A DNA stretch of 64,000 nucleotides from Heterobilharzia americana (taxonomy: Eukaryota; Platyhelminthes; Trematoda; Strigeidida; Schistosomatidae), in the NCBI GenBank assembly GCA_944470555.2, contig OX104127.1, forward strand, positions 115,224,741-115,288,740, written 5' to 3'. Below, one piece after another: positions 26,094 to 37,679 of the stretch. The stretch's first letter is position 1. Every line of letters starts with the position of its first letter. Made by a program: the position numbers and the translations under genes. The notes under the pieces are model-generated. The model had not been told where the DNA came from. It made no database searches and saw nothing but the letters and a program-made list of their open reading frames with translations.

Positions 26094-26607
26094 GGAACTA
26101 ATTATTTATACAAATCTGCAAGATGATGAGGATCAGCCTTTGAAACTCCAGAAAGTGGGAAGTTGAGTTCTTCACATTCACCAAATATGATGGATGAAGT
26201 AAAAAGAAATAAACACAGTTGCCTTCCATCTGTATGTCTTTCATATCCTGTAAACGTCCACGGTCACAGATGACACAGTATTTAGTTAGTGAAGCTATCC
26301 TTCCGATTTTATAAAAGAGACGGGCATTTAAAGTTCTGATATATAGTTTAAAGCTCAGTTTTACGAGACCAGAGGTACTATCCTGTAAATCTGAATCATC
26401 ACCAAGGTTACAGAGCTGAAAGAAATCAAATATGACGAGTGAATACTGACCGCAAGGTGTGAAGACAGATTATCAAGCGATGTCAAAGGTTGGATGCGCT
26501 GTGAAACGAGATGATATTTGACAGCTGCCCACACTATGCAGGATTTCTTCTTCTTGAGATATCCATAAGAGAATCTGTGTTGCTCACGGTGATTGTAGAC
26601 ACCATGG
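26094..26607. other. no feature recognised
   Basis: No gene or repeat signal supported. Confidence 0.4.
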
Positions 26608-26742
26608 GACACCATATTGAAGTTAGCACTAAAAATGCTGTCTAGATGGATACTGAAAGTTTCAAGCTAAATCCACCTAGTTCAACAAACGCAACACAAC
26701 TAAGATCATCCACCTGAATCACAAATATTCCCCGCCATTTTT
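26608..26742 (+). mobile_element. Penelope family P2, solo 3' end
   Basis: Matches the non-coding 3' end of the P2 copy at 36.5 kb (read on its own strand): TTGAAGTTAGCACT, then GTCTAGATGGATACTGAAAG, then AACACAACTAAGATCATCCA and CACCTGAATCACAAATATTC. No coding sequence is attached. Confidence 0.65.
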
Positions 26743-27067
26743 AGAAATTGTTGATATCTTCAGTTTTTGGAATCTCATTCCAGCCTTCCTCCTGGTGAAT
26801 TTTATCAATTATCGTTCTATGTTTATGAGTTTCTGAGGTACTCTAATTTCTTTATCATTTAACATGTCACTGGGACATATTTTTCTAGCCCTGCTTGTTA
26901 GGCACTGGACCAAACAGTGAGATGAAACTAAAAATTGAGTATACTTCCCTGTCTATATACGCCTTTTTCATACTAACCTATTAGGGTTCCCACTGTCTTT
27001 TCTAGCAAGCAAAATGTCAAAAAATAAAATTCGATTATGATTTTCAAATTCATATATAAAATTCATG

Positions 27068-27095
27068 TGTCTATCCTATCCTATCCCATCCTATT
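27068..27095. repeat. short (CTATC)n tandem tract
   Basis: ctatcctatcctatcccatc, about five imperfect pentanucleotide units. Confidence 0.7.
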
Positions 27096-27259
27096 GTATA
27101 GTTGTTTGTAATACCATGCATAGCTATGACCGAGCTTTTTTCTAAATTCCTTACCTTACTAGAAGTTACCAATTTTGACCTAGCTAGGTTTCTGTACTCA
27201 GATGGTCTAACTGAAAGCCAAATCTTCGTTTATTGAATCAACATCCTATACATGCAACT

Positions 27260-27430
27260 CAGCACCTCTTCCGGATATATGGAAAATCCTACTACCCATT
27301 CATAAAGAAGGCGAGGCAATTAGGAATATACAAAGCATGTCTCAACGTTGTGTAGTTATCGTGATAGGACTATGGACAAAAAAATTAAGTCTGAAACTTA
27401 ATTCAGTGAGCAATACTGCCTCACTATGTG
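27260..27430 (+). mobile_element. possible RT-like remnant
   Basis: One + frame reads APLPDIWKILLPIHKEGEAI (about 27265-27325), resembling the lP..WK...v.PihKkGd segment upstream of the RT core in non-LTR elements. Nothing else convincing follows. It could be a chance match. Confidence 0.22.
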
Positions 27431-27505
27431 ATAAATCTAATAAATCAACTAGAATGGAATTATATTATACCACAGTGTCCAGATTTTCATGAGCGTATAA
27501 GCTTA
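27425..27505 (+). repeat. dispersed repeat D, copy C
   Basis: The sequence around AATCAACTAGAATGGAAT and then TACCACAGTGTCCAGATTTT matches the end of the repeat at 57455-57600 (ATCTAATATGGAATGAAATT then CTACCACAGTGCCCAAGTTT). Unassigned family. Confidence 0.4.
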
Positions 27506-27969
27506 TTGGCATTTTTTGATCTTTTGTTTCACTAACTTATTTCTCATTGCTGCAATGTCAATGTGAAGTCATTCAGTACCACTAAATTTAATTCTTTGCC
27601 TCACACGAAGTATATTCTCCTACAATGGATCTCTGCTGCAAGTTTTCTGAAGGGATCAGGCTTCAGGCAACTACCAACTGAGACGAACCAATAGACTGAA
27701 CAATTCATATGATGGATGACTAGAATACTGTTGATACACCAGTAAGACTAAAAACCAAGGTTCCAACTACATACACCTTGTTATTTTGTTTATCTCCCAC
27801 CTTCTTAAGAGTTTGTCGGATGACATACCTGAAGTCATCAATTAAAATGTCTCGCCAAAAAAGCCTTCTAAGTGTTGAAAAATAGTGAATTTGTGATATT
27901 CAGAATCAATGCACTTCCTGACATTACAAGGTTTCATGTCCCTAATATGGTTTGCTAATAATTTACACC

Positions 27970-28055
27970 TGAAGCTTGTACTGATGTTGCCTAGAAAGAC
28001 AATGAAAACCTCAAGATTAAACCATCCAGTTCATAGAAAACAACACCATAAAAAT
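27970..28055 (+). mobile_element. Penelope family P2, solo 3' end
   Basis: GAAGCTTGTACTGATGTTGC, then CTAGAAAGACAATGAAAACC, then AAACCATCCAGTTCATAGAA match the 3' ends of the P2 copies at 29.85 and 36.55 kb. No coding sequence is attached. Confidence 0.6.
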
Positions 28056-28479
28056 TGACACCTTCGGATGTTCTGGCTTTCTTTGCAGGCATAAGTTCCA
28101 TTGTATCATCTCATTTCATTTTTTAATGCGACACATCTTCCATGTGTGTCATCATATTGCATCAGAATGATAACGTGAATATGATTACGTTTGACCATAA
28201 TCGAGTAGTAGATTGATGCCTACTTTTCTCATGATCGGAAGAAATGAGCATCCCATCAATGAGAGCGGCGATCAACCAACAGTGAATGACTCTAACCTAG
28301 TAATCAGTTTTTTTAGCCAGTCTTACCAGATCGTTTTATGCACATACGTCCTATCCTTGCTTGATAAACTACACATTATTATTTATTGGTATACTTGTAA
28401 CTCTCCATTGTTATTGGATCGAACTGTTCGACCTCTGTTGGTACATGGGCTCTTATGTGGATGCCTCAAAATTTTCAGG

Positions 28480-28647
28480 ATGTTAATTATGAAGCAAATT
28501 ATCATGATTAACCACATATTGTTCATTGTAGTTGTTGTTTCTATTCTCTTTAAGCTAACCATTTCAATGGATAGCCCAGTTAGCAGCGAATTTTTGTACA
28601 GTGACAAGGTTGGCGCTCACAGTGAAAAGGATCATAATAAGCTTAAG
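28480..28647 (+). CDS. candidate signal-peptide exon of an unknown secreted protein
   Basis: An open frame ending at a good donor (cttaag|gtaaat). From the Met codon at 28480 or the one at 28489 it encodes a typical signal peptide: MKQIIMINHILF, a hydrophobic core IVVVVSILF, a KLTIS cleavage region, then a polar mature start MDSPVSSEFLYSDKV, then KDHNKLK. The frame is also open upstream to 28213 without stops (150 codons total including intron read-through). No downstream exon could be identified, and a small following exon would be invisible by eye. The layout resembles the first exon of schistosome secreted-protein genes, including micro-exon genes, but nothing proves expression. A possible acceptor (ttttcag) sits immediately before 28480, so it could also be an internal exon. 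Confidence 0.35.
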
Positions 28648-28665
28648 GTAAATCAGACGCTCTAA

Positions 28666-29829
28666 ACGATTACAAAAAGTACGCATTGAAAATGGTATTC
28701 AAATATAAATACTGCCCTCAACTGTATTCAGTAGAACACATTCAAAGTGTTCAATAGTTCACGCTTATTTATGAATACGTTATCACTGATTCACTCTTCT
28801 GATAACCAATTGGAAAAACAAACAACTTTTATCTGGGTTTAATCAACAAAATATTCGTTGTTCGCACGCAAACGAAAAATACCATTGCGTATGACATTAT
28901 ACCAAAATCAATATGTAAATTTGAAGATATACTCTAAGGTTTTTTGGACACAAAAATCAATAACTGTATGGATTGATTTTGAAACCACGATACCACGAAA
29001 ACACGATTAGAGTTCACAAAAATGTTAGCGTCGCTAACAATAATAATTTAGTCACTGAAAATCACCTGAATCCATAAAAGATTTCACTTTCACTCATCGC
29101 ATGAAAACGTTTGACACTGTATTGGCTACTTCACTTTATGACCTGAAAAATGCTAAAGATATTGATTGTTTAGTCTATATTATGATTAAAACGGACTGTA
29201 GTAAGAAATAAAACTATTAGAATGGTTAATGATTCTGTTACCCATAATTATATATCGGCTTACGGAAATTGGTGAATGAACTCAAGGTCATCACAGCAAC
29301 CGCTGTAATAACCAATCAGGTTTCAATATTTTGGCTTGAAAGGTAGTTTTTCACAAAATGAAAGAAAGTAATTGGTTACCTCAGCAGTTGCTAGGGTGGC
29401 CTTAAAAGCCGTTTGAAATCAACATGGTATCTGTTGTCTTTTTCACTTGCATAAATAGAGTTCACATTTCTCTCCTTTTAATATATGCTGGCAGTTGCCA
29501 ACATAAATTTTACTGTTAAAGTTTGCGATTTCAAAGATAGAAAACTTTATATTTTGTAGTTAAAAGCAATCCATTAAGAGCCTTGAACTTAATTTTCGTG
29601 CTTGTTGACACTTGTTAGAAGGGTATATCTCTCAGTTTAAGGAAAATAATGAACCCTTGGAGACTTAAACCTACCTTATTCAGTGATGTAGTCAGAGATA
29701 TCTTACCAACTAGTCATTTTGGCTACGACTGACCTCCTGCAAGACTGAACTAGACACATCGATTGGTCACTGAAGCGTGACCAATTTCACGTTATCTAGT
29801 CCTGAGTAATGACTGAGATTTATAGATTA
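28666..29829. other. no feature recognised
   Basis: AT-rich. If the exon at 28480-28647 is real this is its intron. Confidence 0.4.
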
Positions 29830-32035
29830 TCTTTCTGTTTTCATGGTGTTGTGCTCTCTGAGATGGATTGCTTAATCATGAAGCTTTCATTGTCAATGTA
29901 GACAAAGTCATCAACCGAAACTTTGAAAAGAAGTAAACTATGGGGTTTTCTCCACAAATGGCTTATTAGTTTGTCTTAATGGCCTTGTGTGTCTAGTTGT
30001 TTCTGCCAAAATCTTATCATTTTCTTTGTATTTATTTCGATTGATTTTTCTACCGAAGTGAACTTCAACCTTCTTGTTTCTTAGTTTTTGGATTGCGTAA
30101 ATGTCAATATATCTTTTGATTTCTAACTGACCTGAATAACAGACTTCTAAAAATTCTCTGGTATTCTTTGTATTTCCTCTAACAAGGACTTCCACATTTT
30201 CTCAGTCAAATTCATGTCAACAGCTGTCCATATTCATTGTCATGAGCTAAGATAAGTCATGACGCTTCACTGCTAGTCAGTGTTCATGTTGATGCATAGG
30301 ATGATGGTAACCACTCTGTCCAATATAAGAGTTTTCGCAAATTCTACAGTTTATTTTACAGACAATGTTTGGTTTGTCTCCCTCGGCCATTGCCTCTTTT
30401 GGGATGCATGACGGAGAGTGAAGAGACTTTTGAGCCTGTGAGCAATGGCCCATTCCAAAAGGCTTTATTAATTCAGTCATGATTTTGGAAACGTTCTACG
30501 TGTGGGGTAAGACAATCCGCATTTTGATTTTCGAGGTCGACTTCTTGGTTGATTAATTATACGAACATCTTTTGAAGTTGTGTGGATAGCCATCCTTCTA
30601 GAAAACAGGCATCAAATAGTGTTCTTCTTTTCTTTGCAAGGCTGCTGTACTAAAGTGTGTCTCTGCTCTTTCGAACAATGTTTTTATGTGACTAATTTTG
30701 TGTACAGTTGCGTTGTTGCTATTGTAGTTGAGGATTTGATACGTATGAGTTAGTCTTGTGTATACTTCGGTATCCAGTTCCCCAGCCTCCATTCTAGTGA
30801 TCAGCACATCTAAAAATATAAGTTTGTTATTTGATTCCTCTTCAATTATGGATTTGATGTCACTGACTAATTTGCAAGCGTTTTCTAATTCGTTTCTTTT
30901 AGTGATGATAAACGTGTCATCTTCATATCGGACCCAAAAATGTAATTAATCAGCGGCAATACCACAATTTCCACTCTTTGCATTACTGCTTCTAGAATAA
31001 ATCGTAATATAAATGATCCTATTGGCTTTTGCTTTTTCCTTTCGCCCAGCTTGTCGCTGAAGTGAGAATATGTTGTAATGTATAAATCAGTTAGCTGCAT
31101 CAAATTTGAATATGGCAGTTTTTTGTACCAAGAGGTAGGTACCATTGTTGAGGAGAACAGTCATTGTTTCTGTAGGGAGTGTAGGTTCAACTGAGGTGAG
31201 TAGAGCTGTACCATAGAAAGACACCATTCCGTCGTCATCAGTATAAATTTGCTTGACTTTTCCCATACATTATGTCCTAGAGTTGATAGAGTGGTCCCGT
31301 GATTCGACCAGATGTTTTAATTTTTTGAAGAGTTCCTTCTAAAGATTGTGTGTTGGAGTTCATGGAAATTAAACAGTTGGTCACAGTGGGATGCCTGGTT
31401 GTGTCTATTTTGGTCTACCATAGAAAAGTGGGGGAACAAGTCCATAGGATTTCATTTGCCATTGTTCTTGTTTTGTAATTTGTCCAGCTTTGGCAAGTTT
31501 GTTTAAAGTCTTGGTGATGTGAGAGTCAAACTTTTGAATAAGAGTTGTCTCGATTGGTTGATATACGTTTCGGTCCATGAGTAAGTCTTCTGCCATTCTG
31601 AAGTAGCTGTCTTCATCCATGAATAATGAGGTGTGCTTTCTCTCAGCTGGAATTATAACGACGTTCTTTTTATTCTTCAGTTTCTTTAGAGCTCTCTGTT
31701 CTTCACTGGTTAGTTGAGTACTGTTTTGCTTCGCATGGTCAGAGGTACGACTACTTGTTGCATTTTCTGTTGGATCTCAAAGTCTTGAAGTCTTCAGCGA
31801 TGATTCTAATAGTTCAAATAATTCTGATCCTGAAGTGTCTCCAACATCATAATTTAATCCGTACTGCAAGGGGAGTCTCTCGGATTTTGTTAGAGGTTGT
31901 TTCGACAAGTTGATTATATATCCAATTGCTTTTTCCCCTTCTGATGCTTGTGGTTTTGAAATCTTGACAAGATTTTGACGAAGGATGTTTCTTCTCATCA
32001 ATGTCGTTTGTTTAATTTTTCAATTAAAGTTGCCA
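29830..32035 (-). mobile_element. Penelope-like retroelement, family P2 copy 1 (nearly full length, dead)
   Basis: Read on the minus strand, all Penelope landmarks appear in order. There is an N-terminal region (32001-31777); MDEDSYFRMAEDLLMD and a segment ending in PPLFYGRPK (31620-31405, the YGLPK box, with Arg for Leu); GERKKQKPIG and EAVMQRVEI (31030-30960); WVRYEDDTFIITK (about 30930-30890, the RYVDDTFVI active site with Glu for Val); LIFLDVLITRMEAG; YTRLTHTYQ in the VYRKPTHTD position; TLFERAETHFST. The GIY-YIG endonuclease follows as DKPNIVCKINCRICENSYIG (30376-30320) and a C-terminal tail RGNTKNTREFLE. The 3' UTR reaches about 29830. Several stops (for example after YGRPK) inactivate it. 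Confidence 0.88.
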
Positions 32036-32499
32036 AGATAGTAAAGTTTTCTCTTGTGAGTATCCCATGAAGCTTTCTCTTTTGGCTTTCTACCATCTAT
32101 TGATATTTCCGAATCCTATGATGAGCATCGATGATCATCAGTTGTACCGTGTGTCTCCCACTACTTTCCACTACTTCCTAGCCCACTCAACAGTCGATAG
32201 GTGGTCTGTATCTGACAGAAGCTGGAAGAACATGTCGACGTTGGCTTTCACGGAGAAAATATAGTTCGTCTCTTGTGGAGACCTACTTGTTAGCAAAGTT
32301 CTGCAGTGCATACTACAGTTTGAACACAACTCTATATGATGAGTTTAATAAAATTCAAATTCAGTGTTTTCTACTGTCCAGAATTGCCGTTGGATACTGG
32401 GATTTGCAACATTCAGACGGCATCAAACATCATCTTGTTTTAGACTTGGGTTTCTGCAAAAAATTGCATTTTTTAGGTTACATTTATGTATAGTGGATC
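32036..32499. other. no feature recognised
   Basis: Two short open frames without motif; probably the 5' flank of the P2 copy. Confidence 0.35.
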
Positions 32500-32730
32500 T
32501 GTGGTTAGCTGGTCTTGGCATTCGACTCCTAATTAACAGATCACGGGTTCAAAGTTTCATCCAGCTGAGCAGCCAGGTAGTATCTTTAGTCCGAGAACAA
32601 TAAGTATCTCTGAGTGCCTACTGTACAAATGTACATGTGGCCTTTGTATGAACTTCGGTCTCTCGATTCTGGCCATGAATGGTTTTCTATGGGACTGAGA
32701 TAAATATTCTGAGCGGTCAAAAAAGAATGA
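32500..32730 (+). mobile_element. tRNA-derived SINE (SINE-c)
   Basis: The head is tRNA-like: GGATCTGTGGTTAGCTGGTC contains an A box (GTGGTTAGCTGG), and ACGGGTTCAAAGTTTC contains the B box (GGTTCAAAG) about 40 bases later, with ggat/atcc able to pair as an acceptor stem. A body of about 150 bases follows (ATCCAGCTGAGCAGCCAGG, AACTTCGGTCTCTCGATTC, GGGACTGAGATAAATA). Pol III transcription is expected from the boxes. It is not a true tRNA gene, because the body is fused and the stems are imperfect. Confidence 0.6.
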
Positions 32731-34175
32731 TTTTATTTTATCTAATTCTAATTGTAAATGAATTTACAACGTTATATTATCCGTCAAAGAAAAATTCAAC
32801 AAAAGGAAATTTACAATTAAGATTTTACACACTTAAATATTATTTTCGGTGTTAAAATGATAATGTGATTACGACAAAATGGACGTAGAGAATATTTAGT
32901 TAAAACGCTCCAATTAATTATCCTTTGTGGTAGAACGAATTTTTTATTTCAAGTACCTCTGTATTATTATTAAAAGTTTAAGTTGTTTTATATAACTTTT
33001 ATGAGTAAGAAAAAGCTGTGAACACTTTTCATCGTTCTAGCGTGTGGAATACAAAGTATGACACCAGAAAACACTAACTTTATGATATCCTCTGAACGGA
33101 AAACAATACGCTTAGTGAAGCAAGTAAGTCTGACTTAACTTTGATCATTTGAACCAAAGATAAAGGAAAACTGGTTAACAGTGTTTATGAAAGCAATTAT
33201 GAAGTCAGTAAAGTAATTTCGACGATTAGCCAATATATGAAAAACTGCTTCAATTGTCTTTAGATTAATAACTTGGCTCTAAGCGAGCGAAACCGCTATC
33301 TGACTTTCATATCACTTTAATCTGGCTAGTAAAATTTGCGGATCAGTGTGAGCGGCCTCTTCCTACTCATATTTCTCAATAGTATATTTCGGTGATCTTT
33401 GCTGAGTGGTTGCCAACTTAGACCCTGTTGACATCATAGTTCGGCAGCTGAAAAATTACTCAGCTGCGATAAATATCAACGTAAACCGTGCAATCATTCG
33501 GAAATTATTCATCCTGTAATTTTTTGTCTTGATTTTCGCACTATCGTTTATTATTATTATCATCTGACCATACAAAAAGGGACAGAACCGTTATCTCTTG
33601 GGAAACTCTACTGAGCATAGAAAACTTCGAGGGCTTACGCCGAAACTCTGTTTTCTTTCAGTTATAGATGGTTTAAATTGACACTCTCGGAAACATTTAC
33701 TTTCAAACAGCTTGTCTCCTCTTAGGTAACTTTTCATTTGAAATGCCTTAAATATGTCATCTCAGAAGGTGCATGTTTGTTAGGTTCCACAAACAGTACA
33801 AGTTTATTGAAATACATCCTAAATCAGTACTCACAAGAATCGTTAACCATTGCTTTTTAACTGCAGTACATGCCGACATGAAAAAGTGTGCTCGCTCTGA
33901 TATGAGTAGCACCAAACTTTAGTCTTCCGGTAGGTTTGTCTTCCAAACAAATCTGTAGACAGCGAATTACTACCAAGATCACTTGAGCTATATTTGAACT
34001 TTTTGCTACATAATATGATGTAGATAGTAATTAAATTACAGACATGTAGTAGACTTTCATTCTGTTTTTAGAGGTAGTATTCATCACGGACAGACATCGT
34101 TTGGGGAACCATTGAAAACCTAACAGCACTTGACAGCTGTTTTGTCCTAGTGTGAAAGTTCCCACTTGTACGCAC
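32731..34175. other. no feature recognised
   Basis: AT-rich, without supported features. Confidence 0.4.
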
Positions 34176-34319
34176 CCATGATTCGGCTAGAAGTCGAACT
34201 CGATACCTTCAGGTCTCACGGTGAACGCGTCAGGCATTCAGCCATTGGATTGTTTTCAGTGGTTGACAGTTTCCAACTTCTGTCAGTCCACGATATAGCG
34301 CAACTATCTCCCAAGGAAT
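34176..34319 (-). mobile_element. tRNA-like SINE (SINE-b), left arm of an inverted pair
   Basis: On the minus strand: AATGGCTGAATGCCTGACG (A-box region), GTTCACCGTGAGACCTGAAG (anticodon-arm region), then TATCGAGTTCGACTTCTAGC (B-box region). The 5' flanking half (GTGGACTGACAGAAGTTGGA and onward) is also shared with the right arm at 34381-34526. Confidence 0.6.
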
Positions 34320-34380
34320 TCAGTTAACATCCGCTTCCCTTCCAACTGGTTGACCCCACAAGTTACGGTTTTTCATTAGA

Positions 34381-34526
34381 AATTCGCGGTATCCATGGGT
34401 GATAGTCGCGCTTTATCGTGAATTCACAGAAGTTGGAAGCTGTGAACCACTCAAAACAGACCCAATGGCTAAATGGTTAGCATGTTCACCGTGAGACCTG
34501 AAGGTTGTCAGTTCCGTCCCTAGCCG
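34381..34526 (+). mobile_element. tRNA-like SINE (SINE-b), right arm of an inverted pair
   Basis: CCAATGGCTAAATGGTTAGC (A box TGGCTAAATGG), GTTCACCGTGAGACCTGAAG, then GTCAGTTCCGTCCCTAGCCG (eroded B box). The upstream part (ACAGAAGTTGGAAGCTGTGA) mirrors the left arm. The arms are about 145 bp, around 80% similar by eye, with a 61-bp spacer. Confidence 0.6.
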
Positions 34527-34529
34527 GGT

Positions 34530-35900
34530 CGGAGAGGATGAATAATACCCCTGAATTAAAATCCCAACTCATCTCAAAAATAAATTCTGTTTTTACTTTA
34601 ATCTTCATAACTTACGGATATAAATATTTAAAACCCATGAATTTCGCTCCCTTGCTGTACTTCAAGTCAAAATTTCTTAGTCATCTAGTGAAGGTTTTTA
34701 TAATCATTAGAAAACCATTATGTAATTAGCCTGTATCCAAAGCTCACTTACTCAATACCTAGAATATAAATACAGGAAAGTTTGAAGGAAAGGAATAAAA
34801 ACGATGTACAGCCAAAGACATTCTTCAGCTCGCCTAAATTTTGAAAATGACACTTTCATAGGCTAATAGCTGACCAGATACATTTCTACTTCTTATACCT
34901 TTCAACTAGAGGAAAGTAGCTCAGTAAGACAAATAAATATCTTCAAACAATAGTAATAACTCTGCAAGAATATACAGGCAGAAAGAATTCTCTGCTTGTA
35001 TTTGTCGAGTACCTATTGGTGAGAGTGAGACAGATGTAAAGAATGATTACTGATCGGAAAATAGAGCTGTAGATCGGCATAATGAGTGGAAAAATTGATA
35101 AACCATATTGACAGTAATGGTTAAAGCAAACATGAAGCGGTGAGTATGAACAACAAATATACAGCAAAACAGTAAATGGCTCTGAAATAAATTCAAACAA
35201 GAGTATTCTTTACCATTTAAATCACCAAGTGAATGAAAGATGATTTGAACTATCGATAAGAGCATATTGCCTGCCGTTGTGTCAAAAACCCAAAGGAGAA
35301 CACATCATTATTCGGATACCATTTTTACACATATCTTGTGGATCATTCCCTGGAGCTTTATTTTGTCTGTTCAATTAACGAAAGTTAAATGAGTGCATTA
35401 AAAGTACTTTCTTCCATGAAACGCCTGCAGTTATCAATCCAATCCCAGAACAAACTGAAAGGTTATGCCTCAAACAGGTTGGACAATAGAGTGAAAGCAA
35501 TTTCTGGTATTCTTGACTGTCTCACCAAAATAATTATCAGATAGTAGCCTGTTTTGTTTACGGTAAAATCCAATCTATCCAAGTATCTGACTACGTAATA
35601 ACACCATGAGAATAGGGGAATAATAAGTCACTTTGATGATGACATATCAGTTGATAATAAAGTCTATGGTCAAACAGAATTATATTTATAATTGATGTTG
35701 CCCCTACTCTCACTTCAAAGTTGAACAGGCTTAAAGTGAAACCACTTAGCACTGGTCCACCGAAGCCTTTACTTTCCAGTATATTTGAATGAACTGGTGC
35801 AGCGAAGTGTATGAACAAAAATTATATCATCAGAAATACGCTGTAAGGCGAGTGAAAATATTAGCATGCATAGAGTTAATTAGCTACCAAGGTTCTTCAC
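34530..35900. other. no feature recognised
   Basis: No supported gene. Minus-strand frames here lack motifs. Confidence 0.4.
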
Positions 35901-36479
35901 TGGTACTATTTCACAGGGGATGATGTAATATTTCATTCCACAGAACGTTTAACTGCTTATAGTTCATGCTATGTTGATTTTCAAGATGATCATCAAGTAG
36001 CAATAACTCTTTTGTTTTTTCAAATAAAGTCCTATTACTTTCTTGGTCGAAATGGCTTTTCGTTAGTTTTGATGGAAGTGTGTGGTATATAAAGTTAACT
36101 GAATCAAGTCTGATAGTGGATGCCACCTGATGTCAGTACATATGATATGCACATATCAAGAACAGTAAAAAGTTTGAAAATATCTGATAAAATCATTTTA
36201 GTTCACTGATTTAAAGGAAGCATACCGATAACGAAGCACAAATGTTTTTAGAGAAATCTGTCGTTTTACTTAGTGCCTTAAATATTTAAGGTTTTCCAAC
36301 TTTTTGCGGTGAATAACACAAAAATAATAAAAAAATTACAAATGAGCATATTTTCATCTTTGAGATTTAGTTGGTTTGGTTCCTCAGAATTCACTTCACT
36401 GAAAGTTTGCAGTCGATCACTGATCTCATTTCTCAAGGTATCTGCAGAGCTTCATGGTGACGGGAAACTAATCTCTTTT

Positions 36480-37470
36480 GTAATAATGGAGAATATTTGT
36501 AGCTCAGGTGGATGGTCTTGGTTGCATTATGTTCTCTGAGCTGGGTTGTTTAATCGTGGGGCTTTCATCGTCTTTCTAGATGACATCATCAGCACTAACT
36601 TCAGTATGAAGTGAGCTGTCATTATCTCTCTGTGAGTGATTTAGTGGCTTGCTCTGACAATGTGGTCTGTGACTGGTCGTTTCCTTCGACCGTTGTGTCA
36701 TTGATTGTATAGACTTTCCTGTTGGCTGTTCCTCTGCTTGACCTCTGACCTTCCCGTCGTTTATCATTTTTCTTATTGGTTGATAGGCTGGGTCTGTGTC
36801 TATACATCTGTTGATTGCTGACTGACTAACCTGAATGGCAAGCTTCTAGGAATTCTCTGACATTCTTTGTGTTTCCTCTGTCCGAAATTTCTGCATTGTC
36901 GAAATTGAATTCATGTCCATAATTATCCACGTGCATTGAAATGAGTGACGAAATGTCGTGGCGTTTAATAGCCAATCGGTGTTCATATAGACGAAGACGA
37001 AGAGAGTGGCCACTTTGTCCAATATAGTGTTGACTACAGTTATTGTAGTTGATTTTGTAAATGATATTTGGTTTGTCTTCTTTGGTTGTTGCATCCTTTG
37101 GTCTGCATAATAGTGTTTGGAGGGAATTTATTGGTTTATGGGTCACAGCAATTCCAAGTGGTCTCAGCAATCTTGTCGTGATTTCTGCTACATTCTTTAT
37201 GTACGCTAGGACGATGCGTTTGTTAATTTCTGTCGATGACCTTGTAGTTGATGATGCAGTGGATAGGCATCTTCTGGTAAAGTTTTCGTGAGTAGCCGTT
37301 CTTCTTTAGGCTGGACATCAAGTAATTTTCTTCGTTTCTCCGCGAAGTTGTTGTGCTGAAGTGTATTCTCGCTCTTTTGTCTTCTGGGTCCCTCAACAAA
37401 AAGTAACTTTCTGTAGTGTGGAGAGCCTTGAAGTACCAGCTGCTTTGTACGCTTCAAGCAGTTGGAATAT
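36480..37470 (-). mobile_element. Penelope-like retroelement, family P2 copy 2 (5'-truncated, GIY-YIG end)
   Basis: The minus strand encodes the end of the RT-to-endonuclease linker (LTKTLPEDAYPLHHQ; after a frameshift VLAYIKNVAEITTRLLRPLG). The best-kept GIY-YIG domain in the window follows (37170-36826): DKPNIIYKINYNNCSQHYIG, then QSGHSLRLRLYEHRLAIK, then YGHEFNFDNAEI and RGNTKNVREFLEACHSG. The second Cys of the usual CxxC-type pair is present as NNC, and the Arg and His expected of GIY-YIG nucleases are visible (LRLRLYEHR). RT catalytic boxes are absent. The 3' UTR ends near 36480 (GGAGAATATTTGTAGCTCAG on the + strand), which matches the fragment at 42.93 kb. Confidence 0.85.
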
Positions 37471-37679
37471 CATTCTTACATTTGTCTTCTCCCTTACCTC
37501 TTCTTTAACCTCTCATCCTGTAACCATTCTCAGCGATCCATGCCGTTGAAAGACTATTCCTTGTTTCCTAAGACGCCGTCATCAATTTCATACTACAGCT
37601 TTAAACGACTGCACCCTGCATCGAATGAAGTAACGGACATTCGTTGCCAAGCCTTAGGGATGTCATGATATGGATATAT

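Noticed and set aside
29775..29810. Small hairpin (tggtcac..gtgacca) as an RNA gene
   Set aside because: Only a 7-bp stem, with no conserved context; expected by chance in this much sequence.
32508..32575. True tRNA gene
   Set aside because: The head folds loosely like a tRNA, but mismatches in the stems and the fused body favour a tRNA-derived SINE.
35911..36126. Minus-strand 71-codon frame after an acceptor-like ctgacatcag
   Set aside because: Protein-like composition, but no family resemblance, no partner exon and no nearby polyadenylation signal; kept out of the annotation.
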